Shown here: piece after piece, positions 38,301 to 50,300 of the stretch
How the letters are laid out: every line of letters starts with the position of its first letter
How positions within the stretch are numbered: the stretch's first letter is position 1
NCBI GenBank assembly: GCA_037783545.1
Contig: JBBELK010000481.1
Location: 1,736,001 to 1,800,000, forward strand
Length of the DNA: 64,000 nucleotides
Direction of reading: 5' to 3'
DNA from: Henricia sp. BOLD:AAB3569
Taxonomy: Eukaryota > Echinodermata > Asteroidea > Spinulosida > Echinasteridae
Translations under genes and position numbers: made by a program
Notes under the pieces: model-generated
The model's database searches: none
Seen by the model: only the letters and a program-made list of their open reading frames with translations
Told to the model about the DNA's origin: nothing

Positions 38301-41300
38301 GCGGTTTGCAAAGCACTACGGCTGCACGCTTAATGCAAAGGTTCTGACAATTAAATTGCAAATCAAAGCTGCTAACACAGCTGGTAGTGGTCTTCCACAG
38401 TCGAAGAATAAACACATTCCAAAATTCTTGTCGACACGCTGAATGTTGAATTCCTATGAAACAAAATATTGACTTGAAACCCTGAGGCCATAGTCACAAT
38501 TTATCCGTCGGCCATCTTGGTATGGAAAGCGTACTACGTTCGAGTTGGAATTGTTGGGATGCAATACGTATTGGGAATACCGTGCATTCGGTTGCGTTCA
38601 ACGTTTTCGGTATGCAATACCGGCGTACTAATTGTGCTATTGAATGCGCCCCTGGTATCAAGAGCAGCAAACATCTGTTCCCTGTGTAAGCTACACGACA
38701 AAATATACCATATCAAGTCAATCCTGTGCAAAAACGGCTATCCCGAATCAGTAATAAGTAAACATGTATCCCTCTCACTCGCAAACCGCTCTACACTGCG
38801 ACCTCACGGACCGAACAAATGTCGCGTGTATCTTAAAGTACCGTGGAGAGGAAAAGTTTCACAAACATTCGAACAACAAGTGATGAAACCCGTGACGCGC
38901 GCCTACTACACCGTTCAGCCGCGTGTAATATTCACTGCGCAGTCTGGCAGTCCGTAAATACGTACTACCTACCACACAACTTGACTATGTTATTTATGAG
39001 TTTCTGTGCCGATGTAAAGCTCGGTACGTGGGTCGTACGTCTCAAAGACTGGTGCATCGCATTAAACAGCATGTTCTATCCTTCCTGCAAACAGCTGTTG
39101 CATGTCTGCAAGAACGCTCGCAAAGCTGCCACACAGCCCGAATGCACATCTGCTATAGGACAACACTTGCTTGATCACCCGGAGTGCTCGAAACAATACA
39201 GCGAACAGCAGTTCACTGTACTGGCCAGAGCATGCAGTATCATGCATGCAGCACGCGCTTTCCGCCACCCTCTCTAGCGATGTATTGACATTAAAGGAGG
39301 CCAAGTCGAAAGTGGCGGATTCTGATATTGAGGGGCTTTTTTGTATGGCTTTTAAATCTCACCCTGTTGGACGAAGCTGATGCAACTTAATAACATTTTA
39401 AGACATTAACATGTCTTAATAACATTTTTCAAGCCTTGTTTACATGATCTAAAAATTTTGTTTTAATCCGTTGGCAAATAACAGTTATTTAGGATCAAAA
39501 GTAGGACATGTTTTTGTTTTGACACGTAGTATTTGACAGAAATGAAATACATTCGAGTCTTTCCACAGTATAGGGGGCTTTTGGCAACACAGACCCTATT
39601 TTCGAGGAAATACCTTTGTCTGGTCACAAAATAAAAGAAATAAGTTTAAGTTGTTCTGAAGAGATAACTTAGGCCCAAATAGGGTTACAAATAGTGTGAC
39701 AACATGCCTTTCTAAAAACTCTGTGTACAAATTTATAATATACGCTCGTAACCGGGACGGACACTTGTGTTACATTTTAGGCCGTCCCGGTTACGAGCGT
39801 ATATTGGAAATTTGTACACAGTGTTTTTTAGAAAGGCATGTTGTCACACTATTTGTAACCCTTTTTGGGCCTAAGTTATCTCTTCAGAACAACTGAAACT
39901 TATTTCTTTTGTTTTTTAAACCAGACAAAGGTATTTTCTGGAAAATATGGTCTGTGTTGCCAAAATTCCCCCTTTACCGTGGAAAGACTCGCGTATCATT
40001 TCAAGGTCAAAAGAGATTTGAGTTGTCACGAGTTTAATGTAATGTAACCTCTAATTGGCCCTTCCCCCACAGGCAACCAACGTGTCCCGTGACCGCAAGC
40101 GTTCCTTCAACAGCGCCCAAGAGCTTCACCGTTTCCAGATGGACCTCGGAAAAGGTCGGCAGACTCTCAAGAAAACACCCAACCTGGACCGGATCAACCA
40201 ACGCCGACGGGCCATGCTAAAAGACCTCTACCAAAGTGAGGAACACGATACGTTGACACCGATTCTGACGCCGGAAAAGATTGCGAAGCAGACGAACGCG
40301 GTTTCTGCGAATGTCACTTTTGCGAAAGCGACTCCGACAAAAGCTACCCCGGGGAAGAAAAAAATGCCGCCACCTCCCCCCCCGAAGAGGACTTATATTT
40401 CGCAGCAGGCTGTCGCATCTCACTCGCCGACGTCACCGAGCACGCCCAGTACGACGAGAGCCAATCAGACGACACTGAAGCCCAGGGTCATCGTAACGGA
40501 TGCATCCAAGAGCGATGCGGTCCCGGTCGTCCCGCCGAAGCCGGCCATGATGGTGCCAAAACACATCCAACAAAAGGTGGATGACTCTGCTTCTGCACGT
40601 TCCGCCCCAGACCTTAGTTGCATGATTTCTAGCTCGTGTAGTGTGAAATCCGAGTGTCTGTCCAGTCCTCCTCATAAGGCCCCTTCCAATAAAGCATCGT
40701 GCGGTGCACTATCTCACTCCAATTGTAAGAGTGAACCATTGCTTGCAATTTCAGAGAATGATGAAAATAGCATGAATAACTCACAATCAAAGACCCTTAC
40801 AACACAAGAGTCGTGCACTGTCCGGCAAAATATCACTCCTGGGATGGTAATGACCTTGCAAAGTACCCCCATGAGGTCTAACGGGAATCAGCCCGCACCC
40901 CTTGGGGTAATCGTATCGCCCGGGGGCATAACCTCTCCCCGTGGGGGCATGGGCTCTCTGCGTGGGGGCGTGGGCTCCCCGCGGGGGGTCGTGACTCCCG
41001 AGGGCGGGGTCATGTTTTCACAGGGCGCGGTCATGATCGCAAGAAGCGGCTCTGCGACATCCCCGGGGCTAGCCACGACTCCCCAACGCCAAGTCCCAGT
41101 TAGGCTTCTTAGCAGTAGCTCCCAAGGCAGCCCCACTAAGACCACATCACCAACTTCCCCACAGTACAAACAGTCCAGTATCCCTGTCCTCAAAAATCCC
41201 TCGCATTCAAGACACGGTGTCCAATCCCAAAGCCTAAAAATCCTTGAGACGTCAAATACGAGCCTAGCCTCTGCTAAAACACAAACTTTGCCAAACAGTC

Positions 41301-44300
41301 CTCCCCGTGATTTGTCTCTCAAGAGACGATCAAGTCTCCCCTCAGCGATAGACGTTGTCCCCCCTCCTAAGCCTCCGAGAGGGTGCATTGAAACCCCCGC
41401 AGAACCCATAGACACCCCACCCAGGTCTGCCTTTCGCCCCTTCCCCATACCCGGCTGGAAGGAAACTAGTTTAGATGACATCCCTCCAAAGAAGAGAATC
41501 GTCGACAAACAAAGAAGGCACACAGTCGCGCTCCCGCAACATCACAAGCGGAATGGTTGGACCTCCCCCGATACCGAGAACTCCTCAAACACACCCAAAA
41601 CACCACAACCAAGCTCCCAAACCCAGATTGTTCAAACTCAACAAAAAATCTCTCCAAGTAAATCCATCGTGACGACCGAAACGAAAGTCACAACTGTCAA
41701 GAGAGTGATTCTGAGCAAGCCCCATCCAGGAGCTGATTCTCCAAGAGACCAATATACAAACACCTTATTGCAGAAGCAAAGCCCGGACCTCAGCGCTCAT
41801 TTTGAAGTATCCGTCGTGGACAAAAAAGGAGCCTTGAAAATCCAACAACTAAAGGATCAGTACGCCAAGTTGCGCAAACTCCAGGAAGACCAAAAGAAAA
41901 TGGACGAGGCCCGAGCTCAGGAACGCACCGTGATGCAGGAAAGCCCCGTGACGCAGGAAAGCCCCGTAAAACAGAAGGCCGTGGAAGAAGGCACTCCAAC
42001 TGACTTGACTGCCAAGACCCCAACCTCAACAGCTGAACCCGATGACCAGCAGACTGCCAGGACAGAAGACCAAGATGAGGTGACAACTCTCTCCTGAAAC
42101 TGCTCTCACCCATCCTCCCCCTTTTTTAGCTTTGCAGGCTCCGCCCGCTTTCTGCAAACATCAACCGCACTTCAACTTTCGCACAGACTGCAAAACTAGC
42201 TTAAAGAAGGCACTCCGCACCTAACTCCTTAATCTATATTAAACTCCCTAAAGCCTTTATCGAGTCATTTCAATCATGCTGTAAATTTCTTGACACGGTC
42301 TCTCGGCTTTCAACTCAGGCCGGCCATATTAACAATTTACTAACTAAAGATACTAAACCATAGTTGTGACCTGGGGTCAATTTTATAAAGCTGTTTAGCA
42401 GAAAAATTGGCTTAATCGAAAATTTGTTAGCTTTATAAAAATGTGTTAATAGTCGAAATTGTATGTCAAATTGTGTTCTCAGCAAGAATAGACCGTATCG
42501 AATAGCCGCCATTTCGTGGGGCGGTTTCTTTGTTCCTTGAGGACATGCATGGTTGCACATATCGTACTTCCATTGTTGAACGGTTTAAGTAACAAAAGGT
42601 GCCCCACGAAATGGCGGCTATTCGATACGGTCTATAGCAGAACACCAGTCAATTGTAATACACATCGCATAAGATTTTGACTCATTTTTATAAAGCAAAC
42701 AAATTTTCTGCTAAACAGCACCATGAAATTGGCCCCTGTTCTGGCGAAAAGAGCCGGATGTCGTACAGTTTGGGCCGAAGTTCCATGACCATGACCAGAA
42801 ATCGGCAGAAAATGCAAAAATAATTGACATTTTTGGGTAGTTCCTGGGTACCGCCTGGAATTTTCGTGTACTGCTTAGAATTTCCATTGTATTTTCATTT
42901 TTTTAATAATCTTGGATCAGCCTCTGATTTGTACAACTGGTCGCAAAAACTCGCCCAGACTTCACAACATCCGTCTCATTTTGCCAGAACGAATCACCTT
43001 TAATGCTCATAGTGTCCAGTGCAAGTTGCTATAGAATGAACCCTTGAGCCCTGTACAACAATTTCTGGACTAATGGGTTAACTTCAAAATGAAAAAAAAA
43101 ATGAAAATGTTGGCTTACCTCAAATCAAAAACATAAAATGGTTAATGCGGTAATGCCAGTCTTGCTGATCAGAAACTTGAGTTGATTTTTAAACACTCTG
43201 GCTTTTTAATAACTTTCCACCATTTATTAAATCCCATCGCCTCTAACCTGTGGATTAACTTGAACAAATTTAGCCTGTGTCATAAATATATGGCTTCGAC
43301 TCAAAATTAGACACACGGTCACGTCAATGGAAATTTAATCACTTTCCATAGTGATAAAATAAGTGTAAAATAAAGGCGTAGCCAGAAAATTCTGACACGG
43401 CCTTATATTATGTGTAAATTCACTGTCAAAATGTGTGTGTGAAAGTGCTTTGCTATGCTGTGTTCTTGCTTCAACCGTGAAAAATCACATTTGTGCGCTC
43501 AATGCATTCTGCAGTTTGCTGTGTCAAAATTTGTGCTTACAACTGCAAATGTGTGTTGTCCATAAAAAAATTTTTGCTAGCTGAATTGTGCTAAACTTGC
43601 TACTGAATGATTCGAGTCGGCCTCGCGACACCGCTTTCGTGTGGTTGAGAGATTAACATATCTAAAGCCTAGCGTACATCGACATTGCAACTGGAAGCAA
43701 CTCAACTGATCAGTTGCTGTCGATGTGTGCCTAGCACGCTCATCGACAGCAACTGATCAAGTGCGCAACTAGCGGCAACTGGGAGTATCCAGTCATGTCT
43801 ACATTTCCAGATCAACACGGCAACTCGGTAAAGGCAAAGCTTAGAGTACATTGACCTCGCAACTGGAGGCAACTGTTGCTTGCAGTTGCTGTCAATGTGC
43901 GCGCATGTGATCAGATGCACGCGAGCAACTGACAGCAACTGGGTACAACTAGTTGCCAGTACAGTTGCAAGTGCGCGTACATCAACCTTTTTAAGCAACT
44001 GATCAGTTGCTCCCAGTTTTAAGCAACTGATCAGTTGCTCCCAGTTGCCACGAGTTGCTTCCAGTTGCCACTAGTTGCTTCCAGTTGCCACTAGTTGCTT
44101 CCAGTTGCAATGTCGATGTACGCTAGGCTTAAGTGGAGTAGGTTATGAGTTCAAATCCCACCCAAGCACATGATAATCTTTTAATGATAGTGGAGTGTTT
44201 GTAGCACACATATCCACCACGCAAGGTGCTCGGGGCGCTGATAACGTTTATCATCATCCCTTGTCGTTGGGCTCAGTTGTATCATTCCTTAAGCCTTCTT

Positions 44301-47300
44301 GGCTCTCTGGGGAGTATACAGCCCTGGCTGCCTGTTAAGCGCTTATGGGCTTATCACGCACACTCACTACCCTCGCAGGTACCCATTTACTCCTGGGTGG
44401 AGAGAGGCAACATTTATGGCAATGTACCTAATTTTAGAAACATCTCCCCTTTCCTAACATAATTTATCACAAATGCATGCTCAGTGCATTCCCAAGATCT
44501 CTGTTAAAAATTTGTTCTGGTGGGACTCGAACCCATGACCTCTGCATTCTAAAGCCAGACCTCTTAACCACAAGACCACTGAGCAAGCCAGTGGTTAAGG
44601 CATTTGTGGGTTCGACTCCAGTTAAGCACATAAAGTTGTTATTTTTCACTCATTTTTCAATGATACCATAGAGAACTTGGGGAATTTTTAAAATGACAAA
44701 TCTTTCAGTCAAACTTTAGATGAGAGAAAAATCGTAAGGGCCTTATCGGGATTCAAACCCGAGACCTCTGACTCACTGGGCAGATGCTCTACCAGCTGAG
44801 CTATGAAGCACAGTGGTAAACCACCTCAGGTTTTCCCCAAGACCTCTGACACAACGGGCAGATGCTCTACCAGCTGAGCTATGAGGCACAGTGGTATACC
44901 ACCTCAGGTTTCCCCCCAAGACCTCTGACTCACTGGGCAGATGCTGTACCAGCTGAGCTATGAAGCACAGTGGTATACTCCCTCAGGTTTTTCCCCCCAA
45001 GACCTCTGACACACCAGGCAGATGCTCTACCAGCTGAGCTATGAGGCACAGTGGTATACTCCGTCAGGTTTTCCTCAAGACCTCTGACTCACCGGGCAGA
45101 TCCTCTACCAGCTGAACTATGAGGCACAGTGGTATACCCCTCAGGTTTTCCCCAAGACCTATGACACACCGGGCAGATGCTCTACCAGCTGAGCTACGAG
45201 GCACAGTAGTATACTCCCTCAGGTTTTCCCCCAAGACCTGTGACACACCAGGCAGATGCTCTACCAGCTGAGCTCTGAGGCATAGTGGTATACTCCCTCA
45301 GGTTTTCCCCAAGACCTCTGACTCACTGGGCAGATGCTCTACCAGCTGAGCTATAAGGCACCGTTTAATCACACTGTATGGTCTCATTTTCACGAAGCGT
45401 TTCATCCACCATCGAATCTAAATAATTTGCAATATTATTTCAGGCTTTTCACTCGATAATGCAAATTCCATTCTCAAGAATTGTTGGAGCTGTTTACTTT
45501 TGATTCCTTGTTGAAAAGTTTTGGAATTTGCCTGTTGCATAGCGATCAAGACGTAAGTAGACGATTATTGGTTTCGAACCCCAGTAACGAACCTCAAATC
45601 TATAATTGGTTTAAATTGTGCTTTCTGTTGCCTTGCTTTCTGTTGACTTGCCAGTGTTTTTTTTTAGGAGAAAATATTGTAGAGGGTTCATGTATAAGGG
45701 TCATTCCATGAAAACGGGACACAGTGTCCCCCTTATGTCGTGACACTTATGGAGTTGATTTTTTTAAAAATAATTACCGGACTTCAGAGAGCAATTACCC
45801 TCAGCATATAAAGAATATATGGCCTCATAAATCGAACACCACCTTTATCTGTTGATACTACCCAAAACATAATGAGAACGATTCAATAAACTAGTACAAT
45901 CTTCTAAATGCAAGTGTGACATTTTTAAACTTTCGCTCAAAATGGAACAAATTTCGCTCATAATGTAATTTGAATCGATAGAGTCCAGGTTCTACAGCTA
46001 ATACCTTTTCCAGAAAGAAACTGGTCAAAAAGACTCGAAATGTAATCGCAAGAGTTGAAAAATGCCTTGCAGTCTCCCCTTGCGTCGTAAACAATTTTCT
46101 TGAATATTTTCAAGACTATGATACCAAGACATGTCTGACCGTTAGTAAATTATTTTAAATATTCTACATTATTTAGAAATTGCACACAAATTTCTTTAAA
46201 GGTAGTATACTTGTTTTGTAAACTCGGTGTTAAAAATGGCATGATTTCCACTGGTAATTGAAAGCATAGGTCGAGAAAACTTGTAGAAATTTCAGCCACA
46301 TAGATGCAGTAATACTTCAGAAAACCTGAAAAATCCAAGTACGGTTTTTGTGCATGAATGAATGTGCATGTGATTCAAATAATTGTCATTTTTCTCATGA
46401 ATAGGGGCAATTCAGATGAAATAATTTCACAGGATGATTACTACAATTACTATCGTGATAACAAGTAAACTTAAAAATAATAATTCAGAAACTTTTTTGG
46501 AGGGTAATTACCAAACAAATTAAACAATTTTGTTAACTTGAAAAGGCATTTTTACAAATGCATCAAAATGTCCCGTTTTTATGGAAAAGCCCACATCAAC
46601 AAAGCAGTGCTAATGTGAACAAATTATTGGGTTCCCTTTTTGTATCATGTCTGCTTAGATTTAATTTCTTTTTTGTTCTTTTTAAATTGTGCATGTTTTG
46701 TGCGATACACTGCTCTATTAGCATGTTAATGGGCTCCCTCTACTCTATTGAATTTAATGTACATTGTGTGTGCGAGGCTAACTTGATCTTTCTGTTTATA
46801 AGGCATGAAAAAAAACAATGTTATGTTGGCGTAACGGGCCCCCAAAAATAGGGTAGGTAGGTAGGTTTTTTTTTTATTTTTTTATTTTTGATTTTTTTCT
46901 CCCAGCAACGAAAATGACATGTTTTCTAATTGTTTAAGCCGGTAGTAATACACGGTAATAAAAGAAAACAAGGCTACACACAACAAATAGTATACTTTTA
47001 AACTCTTGATGACATTTATTTTATTTGTATGTCTTTCTTTAAAACCTTTGTATACAAAAAGAGTGACATTCCATGGCATCTGACAGGCAAAAAATAGTTT
47101 ACAATCTTTAGAATGTATATATATAAGTTTTTATTGTGTAAAATGCTGAAAAAATAATTAACAATTTATATTGTAACAAACTATTTTTTAAACACAAAAT
47201 AAATAGCCAAATATTTTAAATATTGTATGTAGCTGTCCGCGCCGTGCAACAGTCTAGGACGAGGCTACCATATTTTTCATGTAGAGCTCCTTCGGTTCAG

Positions 47301-50300
47301 CGAGCGTGAGGCTGCTCTCTGAGTGGGAGTCAGGGACGCGACTATACATGTACAATGTATACTTGGTGCATCTATCTCCGTATCGATATCACACCTGTAC
47401 ATCACACCTTGTTGTAGAGCCTGCGCAATCTTCTGCTGCATGTTCGATCGTTGGTGCAACAATGTGCACTCTAAAGTTCCACGCGCGCCAGCGTCAGACA
47501 AGTCAATACAACAATGAGAAACAGTCAGAAATGGTTTCAAACGTATTTATAACTCATTTATATAGATTTTAATCATTAAATTTCTTCCCTTGAAAAAAAA
47601 AAAAATATCCAGGGTCGGCTGTATTTTTAGGGTCGGTCGGGTTACGCCAACATAACATTTTTTTTTTAATGCCTAATGCTTGTTCACTTAAAATTGGTTG
47701 TGAACCGATTTTACATTCATTTTCAATGGTGCTCGGTGGCGACACTACAGTGTGTGTAAAGTGACTTAGCCTTATGCGTGCTTTGCATGAATAGCAATTG
47801 GTGTACTGACATACTTCACATGCACACTCTTTAATAGTTATCCACTTGACCAGACTAAATTTGTGTTGCTATGTGGCACACGCGGTAGGCGTGAAGTCCA
47901 GAATCTAGGCAATGGTGTGCACCACATAGCAACAACAGCGAGTATGTGACTTTCTAAATTGCACCTCCGTTTGAAAGTGAAATATTCGGAGTGCCGAATG
48001 TTACATGCAAGTTTTTTATGTTTCTGTTGTGTAAACTTACACTGCCCCGCCCCCTCTAAACTGCATAAGAACTGCCCTTAAAATTCAGCATTATTCTTGC
48101 TTGGGTTCGAATCCCGATAAGGCCCTTACGGTTTTTCTCTCATCCCAAGTTTGGTAGCATTATTCTTGGAATCCACGATCATTTACATTTTAATGTTACT
48201 GTGGATATTTTCCATTTAGCATGGCTACTAACAAAACACTATAAGCTTAATATCGGTTGATCTACATGTATGTGTTGTCAGTATTTCATTATTGACTTGT
48301 CATTCTGTATTTCTGTCTCAAATGTACATTTATAACCAGCCTTGATTGACATTTTTATATTACAGATTTATACTTTCCCACATGTATGCATGATCTGGAA
48401 ATTGGTTTAAAATCAAATTACATTTACATCCCTTTTTTGGGGGGGTGGGGGGGGGAGGGGGGGGGGGGGGGGGGGAGGGGGGAGGGGGGGGAGGGGGGAG
48501 GGGGGGGGGGGGGAATATACCTGATTCATGCGGAAGAACAGTTCCGTCATGTCCCTCAAATCAGTCCTATTCTTGGGTTTCACTTTCTTGACAACCGGTT
48601 CCTATCCGCCATTACTGTGTCCATACTATGGCACGCCAAAGCAAAACATTATTCAACACTGATAATTTTGCCATCAATCCTGAAAAACAAGTCTCAACAT
48701 TTTTGAAAGCTTGCCAACAAAAGCACGGTATGCCGGTTTCAAACAGTCTTTTAAAATTTAAAAGTCATGCCAACCTTTTTTTGTTGACTTGTATTTCAGG
48801 GTTGACGTTAAATTATCAGTGTTGAATTATTTTTCGCTTTGGCATGCCATAGTATGGACACAGTAATGGCGGATAGCAACCGGTTGTCAAGAAAGTGAAA
48901 TCCAAGAATAGAGTGCAAACTACTGATTGAAAAGGTGGCATACTATACTCTCCAACAAAAGAAACTGTGCATGATAAAAATTGCTGTATTTTTTTCAGCC
49001 ATGGCAGATAACTCGCTGGAATAAACTGTTAATGAAAGTCCATGAAATCTTTCAAATGGTTAACCGAACTTGAAATGTACAAAATGTGTTCTTCGTGTTC
49101 TCAGAGGTTGCTGAAAACTGACTTGCCGAGTGTGTCCCCCTTGTGCATTAATCACTGCTGTGCATCTTCGCCTCATGGAGCCAATGACACGCGCATGAAA
49201 GAGAATATTGACTTTTGGGTAGTCCTTTTATACGGCTTGCTAACGAGACCTGAACTTTATGGAATTCTGTTACATAACAACCTGTAGGACCCCTATTGTG
49301 AAATCAACACCCAGGCATGCCTAAGTCCTGCACTATGCCATGGGCAGGTTTTGAGTGCATAACCTTTTTCTAACAATGTCAGAGAATATTGTCTGTGAAT
49401 TTGGTGTTTATTTTCCACCTTCTTGAAAAAATACAGCAATTTTTACCATGCACAGTTTCTTTTGTTGGAGAGTATATTTATGAGTTCCAATTTTTGTTAT
49501 GACAATTAGATTTGGAACGCATACGTAGTCTGGTACCTTTCCATTCGGCAGTTTGCATTATATAGAATTGGTTCAGGGGACACGACCGAACTGCACCAAG
49601 TTCTGCGTAAATAGGGTCTATAGACTAAAATGAGGTTGGTTGCCATGGTAACTGGGTCTTAACATTTGCTGGTAATTTGAAACGTCCATTGCTAAAGCGC
49701 AGGGAAACGGTTCACTGGTTTTATTGTAGACCCAGTAACCTTGACAACACACAAAGGGCGACATTTTCACTTCAGTAAATTATAATTTGCATGAATTTGC
49801 ATATTGATTACATATTCATGATCACATAGTGAATATTCATTTGTTTTATTCAACAGGGTTCAAGCTACACCAGACAGACGGTCGTCTACAAGATCGGACC
49901 CAAACCCTACAAAACTGACGACCAGAAATCGAATGCTTCGTCCCCTGACGAGAACAGTGCAACTGTCATAACGGCTAAAGGGGAGCTCATTGCTGACAGG
50001 TGAGGGTCAAAGAATTACGTGATTGGAAAACTTATAAAAACAGGAACAGCATTACATAATGTTAATTAAGGTTTATTTTTCCCTTACCTGACGTAATTAT
50101 TAACAGTGTATACTCAGTGCTTTCCCGAGACACTATGAAAAACTTCATAGTGTGCTCGGGTGGGACTCAAACCCACGACCTCCTGCAAACAAGGCAGACG
50201 TCTTAACCACTCGACCACTGAGCTAGCCGGTGTTAAATGGCAGGTTCGAATCATTTCGCAACGGGGATCGCAATTAATCAGAAATTGATTCAGCTTGCAT

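Noticed and set aside
40888-41523. 211-codon minus-strand open frame
   Set aside because: Exact antisense of the GC-rich, stop-poor exon 16; no domain and no splice or promoter context.
44735-44815. Functional tRNA gene
   Set aside because: A and B boxes are present but the anticodon stem-loop is malformed and the acceptor ends do not pair; a SINE tail follows.
44720-45365. CRISPR-like array
   Set aside because: Units are contiguous tRNA-like SINE heads without unique spacers, in a eukaryotic intron.
48430-48514. Gly-rich protein segment
   Set aside because: Homopolymer G tract translated; no coding context.
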